Assembly: GCA_947589225.1 (NCBI GenBank)
Contig: CANQBC010000025.1
Coordinates: 1 to 32,137 of the forward strand
Origin: an uncultured Oscillospiraceae bacterium
GTDB taxonomy: Bacteria; Bacillota; Clostridia; Oscillospirales; Oscillospiraceae
Length of the DNA stretch: 32,137 nucleotides
Direction of reading: 5' to 3'
Part shown: positions 7,655-17,997 of the stretch, in pieces
Layout: every line of letters begins with the position of its first letter
How positions within the stretch are numbered: the stretch's first letter is position 1
Notes under the pieces: generated by a model
Told to the model about the DNA's origin: nothing
What the model saw: only the letters and a program-made list of their open reading frames with translations
Databases searched by the model: none
Made by a program: the position numbers and the translations under genes

Positions 7655-9706
7655 TCACCGTTCGCTGGCCGCCAAGTCCCGCATCACGGACGAGAGGTAT
7701 TCCATCTCACTGTCTGTCTCTCCGGCGCCGCCATAGAGCGCCAGGGCGCGCTCGTAGGACTCGGAGGCGCCGGAAATATCGTTGACGTTGGCATCCAGCT
7801 TCAAAAGGGCCATGCGCATGTGCCCCCGGTAGTTGTTGGGATAGTCCGCCACCACGGCGGTGAGGATGTCCATTGCCTCGTCGGTCCGCCCCAGATATTG
7901 AAGCGCCAGAGCGGCGTTAAGACGGACGGAGAGAGAGGCCGCGCCCCGCTCCATGAGCTCCCGGCTCACCGTTAGGGCGTTCTCGTAATCCACACTGTCG
8001 CCGGAGACGCCCGCTCTTCTCAGATAGGCCTCGACCAGTGCCTCGCTGTGAGCGTAGGCCACCGCCGGGTCCAAAACCGTGCGGGCCTGGGTGAGCATCT
8101 CTATCTCCCGGTCCGTGTCGCCGGAATACTTACAGCACTGGGCGGCCCGCAAATATGCTCTGGATGAGATGCCGGAGTTGGCGCTCCCAGTGAGGGGGAG
8201 AAAGGACTCTATGGCTTTTTCGTAGTCGCCGCCGGCGTAGTCGATCTCGCCCTCCGTGAGAAGAATGTCCTCCCGGCTTCCACCGGCCTCCTTCAGCGCC
8301 GCCAAGCTCTCCCGGGCCTCATCGAGCCGCCCCAGAAGGGCTTGGGTCACCGCCAGATCCCGGTAATAGATCGGTTCCTCCGAGTCGAACTGCACGGCCA
8401 TGGCCAAACTCACGGCGGCATCCTCGTAGTTCTCCTCGTTGAAATAACAGGAGCCCAGTACATAGTTTATCTCTGCTTGGGCGTAGGAAAACTCCTGTGG
8501 CGTCATGGCGCTCTCATCGTAGACAAAAGTGATTTCCGAGAGAAGGTCCTCGCATTCAGAATATTTTCCGGTGCGATAGAGCACCGTAGAGGCACGGATA
8601 TAGGCGTCGATGCGCTTCCCGTCCATGGCGATGGCGTCGGTCAAGGTGGCGAGGCCCCCGTCGTAGTCAAGGGCGGCGATTTGCGAGTCGGCCAGCTTAA
8701 TGAGCTCCATATACTGGCCGCGCCGATCACGGGACTTCATATCAAAGCCCAGCCACACGCAAAAGGCGCTCACCATCAAAGCGCTGCCGATGGCCACGGC
8801 AGTCAGTTGGCATCCGCGCTTCCAGGCACGGTACCGCCGGTCCGCCTTTTTGAGGGCCGTGTTGCCCAGCGCATCGCTCATAGCCGCTGCGCTGGGGTAT
8901 CTGTCCTGGGACAGGGGACTCATGGAGCGTTCTATGACGGCGCGCAGGGCGTCGGTGATACGGATGTCGTATTGGGAGAGGGGGATGACCTCGCTGAGGC
9001 TGTGCGCCGGGACAAAGCCCGTGAGCATGAAATAAGCGACGGCGCCGATGGCGTACAGGTCGGTGCGGGTCGAGATCTTCCCGAAGCGGGACGCTGCGGC
9101 GCTCCAGCCACTCCAGCGGACGCGGGTCTCCTCCGGCATCCGAGCGATGTACTTCCGAGCGAGGTTGTACTGCTCCGGGGCGGCGTAGCCGTGGGTCACG
9201 CCGATGGCGTTCATCTCCACATCGCTGAAAATCAGGGACGTATTGAAATCGATGAGGCAGATGTTCCCCTCAGGGGTAATCATAATGTTTTGTGGTTTTA
9301 TGTCACAGTGGATTACCGGCGGCTTCTGGTTGTGCAGATATTCCACCACGGAGCAGAGTTGCCTGAGCCACAAAAGGCACTGCTTCTGGCTCACGGCCCC
9401 GCGCTCCTCCACAAACTCCTGCAGGTTGCGGCCGGGTATGTAGTCCATGACGGTGTAGATGTACCCGTCCGGCGCGTAGATGATGTCGTAAATTCGGGGC
9501 AAATACTGATGTCGAAGGTTCTTCAGGATGTTGGCCTCACGTGTCTCGTTGCCGGCATCCTTGAATTGAGCCTTGACACGCTTGACGACGACCTCCACGT
9601 CCAGCCCGCGCTTGTGCGCTCTGAACAGCTCGCCCAGTCCCCCCGAGGACATAGGCCGCATCTGGTCATAATCCGGCCCCAAAACTGTGACTGAACCCAC
9701 TGCCAC
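7655..9706 (-). CDS. Membrane Ser/Thr kinase with C-terminal TPR region
   Basis: 683 aa. The GTG at 9706 is chosen because AAGGTGGTGAT precedes it and any longer start would lie inside the promoter. Residues 1-285 form a PknB-like kinase domain: a glycine-rich loop SSGGLGE (20-26), the VVVK lysine (Lys42), the catalytic loop HCDIKPQN (133-140), DFN in place of DFG (153-155) and APEQY (176-180). A basic linker leads to one transmembrane segment (about 299-320). The rest, to 683, consists of tetratricopeptide-like helical repeats, probably extracytoplasmic. The catalytic Asp and Lys are present, so it may be active despite the Gly-to-Asn change. FHA proteins and a PP2C phosphatase in the same locus are the natural readers and eraser. 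The kinase fold-TM-helical layout recalls EssB/YukC, which is not otherwise seen here. Confidence 0.85.
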   Translation of the reverse strand: MAVGSVTVLGPDYDQMRPMSSGGLGELFRAHKRGLDVEVVVKRVKAQFKDAGNETREANILKNLRHQYLPRIYDIIYAPDGYIYTVMDYIPGRNLQEFVEERGAVSQKQCLLWLRQLCSVVEYLHNQKPPVIHCDIKPQNIMITPEGNICLIDFNTSLIFSDVEMNAIGVTHGYAAPEQYNLARKYIARMPEETRVRWSGWSAAASRFGKISTRTDLYAIGAVAYFMLTGFVPAHSLSEVIPLSQYDIRITDALRAVIERSMSPLSQDRYPSAAAMSDALGNTALKKADRRYRAWKRGCQLTAVAIGSALMVSAFCVWLGFDMKSRDRRGQYMELIKLADSQIAALDYDGGLATLTDAIAMDGKRIDAYIRASTVLYRTGKYSECEDLLSEITFVYDESAMTPQEFSYAQAEINYVLGSCYFNEENYEDAAVSLAMAVQFDSEEPIYYRDLAVTQALLGRLDEARESLAALKEAGGSREDILLTEGEIDYAGGDYEKAIESFLPLTGSANSGISSRAYLRAAQCCKYSGDTDREIEMLTQARTVLDPAVAYAHSEALVEAYLRRAGVSGDSVDYENALTVSRELMERGAASLSVRLNAALALQYLGRTDEAMDILTAVVADYPNNYRGHMRMALLKLDANVNDISGASESYERALALYGGAGETDSEMEYLSSVMRDLAASER

Positions 9707-9758
9707 GATATCACCACCTTCGCTTTCCTGCTGTTGAGATGTCGAAAACTGCAAGAAT

Positions 9759-9787
9759 ATTATATCGTCTCCTGTCCAACCCGTCAA
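9759..9787 (-). promoter_or_regulatory. Strong sigma-A promoter of the kinase operon
   Basis: On the minus strand, TTGACG (9782-9787), a 17-bp spacer and TATAAT (9759-9764) form a near-consensus vegetative promoter. The expected start near 9752 leaves a leader of about 45 nt before the GTG start of the kinase. This divides the cluster into a secretion/effector unit and a kinase/VWA/RCC1 unit. Confidence 0.85.
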
Positions 9788-9799
9788 GAAGCAATGTGG

Positions 9800-10435
9800 T
9801 CAAGAATACTTTTTTACAAAGCTTGGATCATATTTCGCGAGGACTTTTTTGCTGGTCGTCTTGAAATATGTCTTTTTAACGGATACATAATCAATACTTT
9901 CTCGGTGAGAGAAAGATCTCAGATCTACGAAGAGGGCCAGAAGGAGGGCCGGAACCGCTTCGGAGCGGTCGATCAGGGTGATTTTGTAGATGTCCAGATT
10001 ATCCCTGACGATGCCGTCCTTTTCCACCAGGGCGGTCTGGCGCTGTCCGGCGTATATGGGATACGCCACGCCCTCTTTTCCCAGCCCCACGGTGAACATG
10101 GACCGCTCAATTCCGCTCAGTTCGAAATGCGTGTAGCTGTACCGGTTGAAAAAGGAGTCGTCGGAAAAGGTGTCGTATATTTTTCCGACCCTCTCGCCGC
10201 CGCTCATTATTTCATACGGGTGATCCGTCTTTTCACCGCGGCCGCTCAAAAGGCTTTTCAGCTGCTGGGCGGACACATATCGAAGAGAATAGGCGTGCCC
10301 AAATCCGCTGAAATCACATGCGCCGTGTATGGACGCATTGCCGTTGACCACGGCGCTGCCCACGGAAACACCGCCGGACAGGACTCTATACGCCGCTGCC
10401 CGGCGGGATAAGGTCTGTTCAAGCTCAAGGAGCAT
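9800..10435 (-). CDS. Unknown 211-aa protein beside DUF4176
   Basis: 211 aa, ATG preceded by AGGAGTGAACC, three bases after the DUF4176 stop codon. No signal peptide or confident membrane segment; a moderately hydrophobic stretch (VPALLLALFVDL) lies near residue 165. The pattern of short beta strands with repeated VG and YEI motifs loosely resembles tubby/LURP-one-like folds, but I cannot support that assignment. Its tight coupling to DUF4176 suggests a shared function in effector handling. The kinase promoter starts directly behind it. Confidence 0.55.
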   Translation of the reverse strand: MLLELEQTLSRRAAAYRVLSGGVSVGSAVVNGNASIHGACDFSGFGHAYSLRYVSAQQLKSLLSGRGEKTDHPYEIMSGGERVGKIYDTFSDDSFFNRYSYTHFELSGIERSMFTVGLGKEGVAYPIYAGQRQTALVEKDGIVRDNLDIYKITLIDRSEAVPALLLALFVDLRSFSHRESIDYVSVKKTYFKTTSKKVLAKYDPSFVKKYS

Positions 10436-10438
10436 GGT

Positions 10439-10747
10439 TCACTCCTGATCCTTGGACACGATCCTGCCATCGCGCACTTCCAGCTCTCCGAGTTTGTCAA
10501 GAACATTGTGGCGGAACTCCAGCTCCTCCTGATCCTGGCACCCGATGAAGAACACGCTCTGGACTGCGTCGCGATTGAAGAAAAACATGTTTTTCGGATC
10601 GGCGATGCCCTCCGGGAAATAGCAGCCAACATAATCGTAGATCATATCCGCTCCGGCCTTTGTGACGATGCGGCCGCAGACCATGAGGCGTTTATTTCCA
10701 CCTTCGAGAAGAACGACAGAACCGATTGGAAGTAAATCTTTGTACAT
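10439..10747 (-). CDS. DUF4176 family protein
   Basis: 102 aa. ATG at 10747 has GGAGG eight bases upstream; a TTG at 10762 would be a poorer start. The segment LPIGSVVLLEGGNKRLMV with a following YDYVGCYFPEG matches what I recall of DUF4176. That family is typically found next to LXG or WXG-type effectors in Firmicute type VII loci, where small partner proteins assist effector export. Here it lies directly behind the Gly-rich candidate effector, consistent with that role. No membrane segment. Biochemical function is not known to me. Confidence 0.75.
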   Translation of the reverse strand: MYKDLLPIGSVVLLEGGNKRLMVCGRIVTKAGADMIYDYVGCYFPEGIADPKNMFFFNRDAVQSVFFIGCQDQEELEFRHNVLDKLGELEVRDGRIVSKDQE

Positions 10748-10800
10748 AATGACGGCCTCCAAATAGTAAAAATTAAAAAATAAGATATTTGCGTGTTAAA

Positions 10801-12042
10801 TTACCATGGCCATTTTGGAAGCTTGAAATCGCTCCAGTCAATGGACAATTTAAGCCCCAGGCCAAGACCGAGTCCGGCGCCTATTTCGCCGCTGACGCCG
10901 CTTGCGGTCGCAGAGCCGCCGGCTTTTACGCCCGCGCCTCCCGCCTTGCCGGATATTGAGGCGTCTATCTTTATGCCGAACAACGTAATGCCGCCCGACA
11001 CCTCCCCCTCGGCGAGGTAGGCCTCGGCGGAGGCCTCCGCCTGAACACCGAAAACCTTTTTTCCGTCCTTGTCCTCGATAAAGCCGACGCCACCCTTTAC
11101 ACCCGCTTCCGCGCCAAGCACCTTGCCGGACGCCTTCACGTGTCGGTTGAAATCATCGCTTCCGAACTGGAGCTCGGCAGACCCTTCGGCGGCACTGACT
11201 TCCCCTTTCAGTTCTGCCTTGATCTGGGGCTGAAGCTTTCCATCCTCGTATAAGGTGGCTCCGATCTCGCCGGAGGCGCTTATATTTCCCACGTTGCCTT
11301 CAACTTCGCCTTTGGCGTAGCCTATATGCCCCTCCAACTTGCCGGACGCCAAATGGCCTTCGCCTTTGATGCCTACCCCAACTCCGAGTTCGTCCAACTC
11401 TCCGGATTTTTCGTCAAATTTGGCGCCAAGAACACCCTTCATTTTGAGGCTTCCATTTAAAAGAGAACCCGATGCCGAACCTCCTGCGGAGAAGCCGAGG
11501 ATTTCCCCTTCCATTCCAATCTCGCCGTTCAGCGCGGAACCCTCGAGAGGCGAGCCAAAGCCGAACCCCTTCTTTGATTCTCCGCCGTTCAGGGTCGCCC
11601 CAACATAACCGGCGGCGGCACCGGCTATGGCGCCCACAAGATCGCCAAGACTCGGGAAGCCCGGAAGTCTTGGGTTTTTATAAAAATCACGAAGCAACTC
11701 CGTGATCCTGTCGACCACATCGGGAAGGCCAAGGTCCTCAAGAAATTTGCTAAACGGACTCCCGCTTCCCTCCCCCGCCAGCTTTTCCTCGGTGGACTGG
11801 TAGAGGCTTATCACCGTTTCGCCGGCGGCACGGAGGCGGTTTACCGAATCGCGGTAGCCGGACAGGGAACCGGCGCAGGCGGTGAGCCGCGCGTTTATCC
11901 GCTCTCGCTGGGCGATCTGGAGCTGGAGGCTCCTTTTGACGCCGCTGACGCTTTGCGAAGCCTGGGAGAGCAGCGACGACAAACTGCCGTATTCCGAGAT
12001 TGTGGCGTTCAAATCCCGTATGCTAACTTTAAATTCGCTCAC
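10801..12042 (-). CDS. Candidate T7SS effector, Gly-rich repeat C-terminus
   Basis: 413 aa, GTG start with GGGAGAA upstream. Residues 1-90 are a helical leader that aligns without gaps to the leader of the papain-like protein at 12706-13923, beginning MSEFKVSIR and ending with Y81-Q-S-T-E85, a YxxxE export motif. Residues about 128-150 contain a hydrophobic Ala/Gly stretch (GDLVGAIAGAAAGYVGA). From about 165 to 400 the chain is a run of short alternating polar and Gly-containing strands (KGEGHLASGKLEGHIGYAKG) that looks like a repetitive beta fold, ending in LPKWPW. No catalytic motif is evident. It could be a pore-forming or surface-binding effector, or a structural export substrate. The 203-aa gene upstream and DUF4176 downstream are candidate partners. 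Confidence 0.7.
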   Translation of the reverse strand: MSEFKVSIRDLNATISEYGSLSSLLSQASQSVSGVKRSLQLQIAQRERINARLTACAGSLSGYRDSVNRLRAAGETVISLYQSTEEKLAGEGSGSPFSKFLEDLGLPDVVDRITELLRDFYKNPRLPGFPSLGDLVGAIAGAAAGYVGATLNGGESKKGFGFGSPLEGSALNGEIGMEGEILGFSAGGSASGSLLNGSLKMKGVLGAKFDEKSGELDELGVGVGIKGEGHLASGKLEGHIGYAKGEVEGNVGNISASGEIGATLYEDGKLQPQIKAELKGEVSAAEGSAELQFGSDDFNRHVKASGKVLGAEAGVKGGVGFIEDKDGKKVFGVQAEASAEAYLAEGEVSGGITLFGIKIDASISGKAGGAGVKAGGSATASGVSGEIGAGLGLGLGLKLSIDWSDFKLPKWPW

Positions 12043-12090
12043 TTTCTGTTTCTCCCGTCTGTCATTATCTGTTTCCGCCGGACTGGCGGA

Positions 12091-12702
12091 TCATGTTTCA
12101 AGCAGCAACCGCACCGGGCCGTCCAGCGCCCGTGCCAGGATCGGCTCCGTCTGGCGCGCGACGCTGTCCAGCACCCTGAGTCGTCGGTCCTCCGCCGTCT
12201 CGTCACGGAACATGCCGTTCCCGTCATAATCAGGGGCGCTTTGGAGGACGATCACCAAGTCGTTTCCCTGAACTCTCCCCCGCCCGTGTATATCCCGAAA
12301 CAGCTCAAAAAACTGTGTGGGATGGTCGGGGGATATTTCAAACACCTTTCGGAAAGTGTTGTTGACAAGCCTGAGGGCCGCCTCAAAGGCGTCCCAGCCG
12401 TCTCGCTGGGCGAGGCACCTCTCCAAAAGCGCAAGCTCATCACTGTCGAGCCTGTCCAGGCGGAGGGGGCTGCGGAGATAGAAATACCGAAGGCCAAGAA
12501 GGTCGCGCGCGCGGTACTCGTCCCACTCCTCCGTGGGCGCGGCGGGGATGCCCTGGTCCGCGAGGCGCCCGTCCAAGCGGTCAAGCCCGCTCCGGCCTAT
12601 CAGTACCGCAGAGAACATCAGCCTGTACAGCTTCTCCGGCCCGCTCTCCCCGTTGGTTATCCGGTCAAAGGCTTTCCAGAAATCCGAGATCTTTTCATCC
12701 AT
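12091..12702 (-). CDS. Unknown 203-aa protein between two candidate effectors
   Basis: 203 aa, ATG with GGGGGAGGG upstream, three bases after the stop codon of the papain-like gene. Predicted soluble, mostly helical, acidic and Arg-rich; no signal peptide, membrane segment or motif I recognise. Its place directly behind one effector candidate and 48 bp before another makes an immunity protein or effector chaperone plausible. That rests on position only. Confidence 0.55.
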   Translation of the reverse strand: MDEKISDFWKAFDRITNGESGPEKLYRLMFSAVLIGRSGLDRLDGRLADQGIPAAPTEEWDEYRARDLLGLRYFYLRSPLRLDRLDSDELALLERCLAQRDGWDAFEAALRLVNNTFRKVFEISPDHPTQFFELFRDIHGRGRVQGNDLVIVLQSAPDYDGNGMFRDETAEDRRLRVLDSVARQTEPILARALDGPVRLLLET

Positions 12703-12705
12703 GCG

Positions 12706-13909
12706 TCAGCCCTCCCCCAAATCGTACTGATAGTAAGAGAAGGTAAAGGATGTCTTATTGTTATCCTTGATTACCATCTCATCAGGGGCAATATAATATT
12801 TGCCGCCCCAGGAGGATACGATGTATTTACCGTCCGCCGTCACGCCGGTGACGACCATGGCGTGTCCACCGTTGATGTACTGGGCAACGCTTCCGTCCTC
12901 GTTGAGAAGGTTGCCGTACCGGAAGGATATGATCACGTACCCATCCTTTGAAAGCTCCTTGAAATTTTCGAGCGTTACAGGATAGTCGGTGGACACCTTG
13001 ACGTCCAAACCCTTTTCGTCAAGATAGAGATGCGTGCGATCATCCCTGTCGTATTGGCTCGTTCCTCTGCCGGTTTTGTCGGACTTGTAGGAATAGAACA
13101 ACTTATTGTCTTCATCGTCGAGGCGGTCTTCGTTTTTGGAATATTCGCCGGAGCGATCCTTATTGTCGGTGGCCGCGTAAAAGTCCACCAGCAAATGATT
13201 GAAATTGAGATCCCCGTCCTTATACATTGGAAATCCGAAGGTTTTTTCAAATTCCTCTTCCCTGCCCTCGAAGGCAGCAAAGATGGTGTTGATGACCGCA
13301 ACGTAACCGCAGCCCTCATCGTTGAGCTTTTTGATCACTGCCTTAAGTTCTTTGTCGCTGTAAGTTGAATAGGGCTCGTATTGTCTGAGTATTTCACGAT
13401 ACTCCTTCTCCTCCTCTGAAGGGAATACCCACCACCAACTCAATTCTGACTCGGGGGAACCCTGATCTCCTCCGTATGATCCCTCGTCGTCAAAGACAAC
13501 GGAGTCTATTTCATAGTCCTCTGGCTCCGACGAGCTCAAAACGGAACATATCATTGTAATTAACGGCAATATTTTGCTGATCCAGCTCAAGTCAACCGGA
13601 AGGCCGTATGGTTGATTGTTTTCACCGTTATTGATTGAATTTTGCCCGTTCAGAGACGCTATCTTTTTCTCGTTTTGCTCGTAGATCTCCGCGGCCTTGC
13701 CTCCCGCCTCGGCGACACACCGGAGGGCCGACCTGTGAGCGTCGAGGGCGTTGCCCGCCACTGTGAGGCGTGAGGAGATGCGCTGTGCTGACCGGATTTG
13801 AAGAGCGAGATCGCTTTTGACCGACTTGACTGCGTCCGCGGAGGTCGAAACGGCCTTTTCCAGCGCCAAGATACGGTCAGCGGCTGACGTTATGTTTTTT
13901 ATTGAGACT

Positions 13910-13923
<14 letters not shown>
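12706..13923 (-). CDS. Candidate T7SS effector with papain-like protease domain
   Basis: 405 aa. GTG start preceded by GGGAGAAGAATA, overlapping the phosphatase stop by 14 bp. Residues 1-90 form the same helical leader as the protein at 10801-12042 (MSDFKVSIK start, YxxxE at 81-85). Residues 95-175 are a low-complexity linker with one short hydrophobic patch (about 115-130). Residues 185-400 resemble a C39-like or papain-fold peptidase: Cys205 in EGCGYVAVINTI, His354 in GGHAMVVTG, then a beta strand with SSWGG (370-374), where papain proteases usually have Asn-Ser-Trp-Gly. The Cys/His pair is intact but the third residue would be Ser. It could be a secreted peptidase, peptidoglycan amidase or inactive relative. 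Confidence 0.75.
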
Positions 13924-16173
<2,250 letters not shown>

Positions 16174-16191
16174 CTAAAAGTTATGGTGTTT

Positions 16192-16216
16192 GCCCACCGA
16201 AGTGACTTCGGTGGGC
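16192..16216 (-). promoter_or_regulatory. Intercistronic hairpin after the last WXG100 gene
   Basis: GCCCACCGAAG-TCA-CTTCGGTGGGC on the minus strand is a perfect 11-bp, GC-rich stem with a three-base loop. It lies between the last WXG100 gene and the VWA-FHA gene. It lacks an immediate U-tract, so partial termination or protection of the upstream WXG100 message is likelier than full termination. Confidence 0.7.
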
Positions 16217-16232
16217 GTGTGGCAGCGGTGTC

Positions 16233-16547
16233 TCAGTTGATGAAGTCGGAGGACAGGGCACTGATGTCGGAGGTGTTGGCGGTTTCGGCCTGCTTGTAGG
16301 CGTTGGCCATCTCGTTGAGATCGGAGACGTGCTCGCTAATCTTCATGGCGATCTGCGCCATGTCGCCGTCCAAGGCCTTGAACCTGGTCTGATAGGCCTT
16401 CTGGGCGTCGCCTTCCCAGGTGGAGGACAGGCTGTTGACGATCTGGAGCATCTGGGAGGTGAGTGAGCGGATCTTGTTGCCCAGGGAGTTGAATTCGGAA
16501 GCGGTAGTGATAAGCTTTTCAGGGGTTACCTTCAAAATACCGGTCAT
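16233..16547 (-). CDS. WXG100 family protein (fifth)
   Basis: 104 aa, ATG with GAGGT nine bases upstream. A helix-turn-helix hairpin with WEG at 44-46 and the export motif YKQAE at 84-88. These are the two marks of the ESAT-6/EsxA family, whose members are exported as dimers by EssC. It most resembles classical EsxA and follows another WEG-type gene, so the two may form the main secreted pair. A strong hairpin lies just downstream. Confidence 0.9.
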   Translation of the reverse strand: MTGILKVTPEKLITTASEFNSLGNKIRSLTSQMLQIVNSLSSTWEGDAQKAYQTRFKALDGDMAQIAMKISEHVSDLNEMANAYKQAETANTSDISALSSDFIN

Positions 16548-16619
16548 GATATTTTACCTCAACTTTCTGAAATCAAATGTTAAATTTGTTATTGTAATGA
16601 GGACGCGATTGGACATCGC

Positions 16620-16916
16620 TTACTTGCGGGTGGAGGCAGTGGCCACGTTCTTGGCCTCGGCGGTCTCATACTGCTGGGCGGCGTTGAGAAGCGCCTGGAT
16701 GTACTGGGCGATGCCGGTGGAGAACTTGTCGAACTGGCCTTTGTCATCGGAGAATGCCTTTCGGAAGGCCTTCTGGGCTTCGCCCTCCCACATAGTGGCA
16801 AGGCTGGCCTCGCTGGAAGACAGGGCTTCCACAGAAGACTTGAACTGGGCATTGAGCTGCTCAAGCTGGGCGGCTTTGGAGCGAAGCTCCTGACTGCTGA
16901 CACGGAAACTGGACAT
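16620..16916 (-). CDS. WXG100 family protein (fourth)
   Basis: 98 aa, ATG with AAGGAGG upstream, an excellent ribosome site. WEG at 43-45 and export motif YETAE at 83-87. The N-terminus MSSFRVSSQELRSKA echoes the MS-F-VS start of the two candidate effectors, so it may be their dimer partner or share their recognition surface. It has its own AT-rich upstream spacer of 73 bp. Confidence 0.9.
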   Translation of the reverse strand: MSSFRVSSQELRSKAAQLEQLNAQFKSSVEALSSSEASLATMWEGEAQKAFRKAFSDDKGQFDKFSTGIAQYIQALLNAAQQYETAEAKNVATASTRK

Positions 16917-16989
16917 TGTTTTTTCCTCCTTGAATTGTTTATTTAAATTTTAATGGGTAAACATTGAAACACTTGATAGCGGGTCTGCG

Positions 16990-17325
16990 TCAGAGCAGCT
17001 CCCTCTGCTCGGCGATCCTCAGCGCCTCCAACTCGGCCTGGGCGATGCGGTTGGCGGTCCGTCTGATGTCGTCCGCGATGGAGCGCATCTCCGAGGCAGT
17101 GGATTTAATCTCGTCTCTCAAAGACTGTTCCTTACTTATATAGACGGTGGCGCTTTCGCCTTTCCAGGCCGCGTGGAGCTCGCCGGCCACGTCATCGAGT
17201 TTGGCGACGACCTGCCGTTCAAGATCCGACGCCGCGTTCTCCAGCTTTCTCGCCTGGTCGAGCGCCTGGTTCAGGTTTACATTGATCTGGTATCTTGTCA
17301 TAAGCTTTTTACTGCCCCCGTTCAT
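16990..17325 (-). CDS. WXG100 family protein (third) lacking YxxxE
   Basis: 111 aa from the ATG at 17325, which overlaps the preceding stop as ATGA. An inner ATG at 17301 would give 103 aa and put the WKG motif at 46, closer to its neighbours (43-46), so the start is uncertain. The helical hairpin and WKG (54-56) identify the family. The C-terminal helix has no tyrosine: the expected position reads RIAQAELEA, so no YxxxD/E signal is present. In two-protein WXG100 complexes only one partner needs the signal, so this may be the signal-less partner of an adjacent protein. Confidence 0.8.
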   Translation of the reverse strand: MNGGSKKLMTRYQINVNLNQALDQARKLENAASDLERQVVAKLDDVAGELHAAWKGESATVYISKEQSLRDEIKSTASEMRSIADDIRRTANRIAQAELEALRIAEQRELL

Positions 17326-17639
17326 ATGATGTCCGTCGGGAGGGCCGCTGATTGCTGCTGGACGGCACTCTCGGTGCTCTCGTAGATCTGGGCCATGGAG
17401 AGAAGATCTCCGGGGTATTTGCTCAAAAGATTCAAAAGCTCCTGGGTATCGTCCTTCAGCGCGGCGAACTCCTCACGGTACTCGTCGCCAGCCGGCCCCA
17501 CCCAGTAGTAGGAGGTCCTGGAGACTCGCTCCTGCAGAGAATCGAAGTCCCGGCGAAGGGTGCCAACCAGGTTCGTCACACTGCTGGCCGCGTTCTTCAG
17601 CTCGTCGGGTGTGACCTTCAAATCAATTCTGTATGCCAT
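17322..17639 (-). CDS. WXG100 family protein (second)
   Basis: 105 aa, ATG with AAGGAGGA upstream. WVG at 46-48 (SYYWVGPAG) and export motif YESTE at 86-90. The gene overlaps the next WXG100 gene by 4 bp, so the two products are probably made in equal amounts and may pair. The downstream partner lacks an export motif, which supports a heterodimer. Confidence 0.88.
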   Translation of the reverse strand: MAYRIDLKVTPDELKNAASSVTNLVGTLRRDFDSLQERVSRTSYYWVGPAGDEYREEFAALKDDTQELLNLLSKYPGDLLSMAQIYESTESAVQQQSAALPTDII

Positions 17640-17655
17640 TGCCGTTCCTCCTTCC

Positions 17656-17961
17656 TCAAACAGTCAGCGAGTTGACAACGTCCTTTACGTTGTTCTCGCA
17701 GGTGTCATAGGCCTGTCGGATGGTCTCAAGCCGCGTAATCAGGCCCTGGACATCCTTGCACAGCGCCTGAAGACTCCCGTAGTCGCTCTGGAAACGGAGC
17801 TTCATGACGTCGTTGGCATCGCCGCTCCACATCCCGTTCATGGCGGTTATCCTGTCCGAGAGCTGTTTCAGATGATCCCGGGCGGCCTCGAGGCCGGTAC
17901 GCAGAGACTCGATATCGGCGTTGATTCTGCCGGTGTCAACTTCGATGCGGTTGATTTGCAT
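17656..17961 (-). CDS. WXG100 family protein (first)
   Basis: 101 aa, ATG with AGGAGGAG upstream. WSG at 45-47 and export motif YDTCE at 85-89. Typical two-helix ESAT-6-like protein, secreted by EssC or acting as part of the export complex. It lies 16 bp before the next WXG100 gene and 36 bp after the 139-aa WXG-like gene. Confidence 0.9.
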   Translation of the reverse strand: MQINRIEVDTGRINADIESLRTGLEAARDHLKQLSDRITAMNGMWSGDANDVMKLRFQSDYGSLQALCKDVQGLITRLETIRQAYDTCENNVKDVVNSLTV

Positions 17962-17997
17962 CTGGCATCTCCTCCTGGTTCTATAGTATTGATTTTC

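Noticed and set aside
8342-9694. A plus-strand open frame of 450 codons opposite the kinase gene
   Set aside because: Antisense shadow of the kinase and TPR coding sequence; no motif and no ribosome site.
9800-10435. Assignment of the 211-aa protein as tubby/LURP-one-like
   Set aside because: The resemblance rests on a loose strand pattern only; no diagnostic residues could be pointed to.
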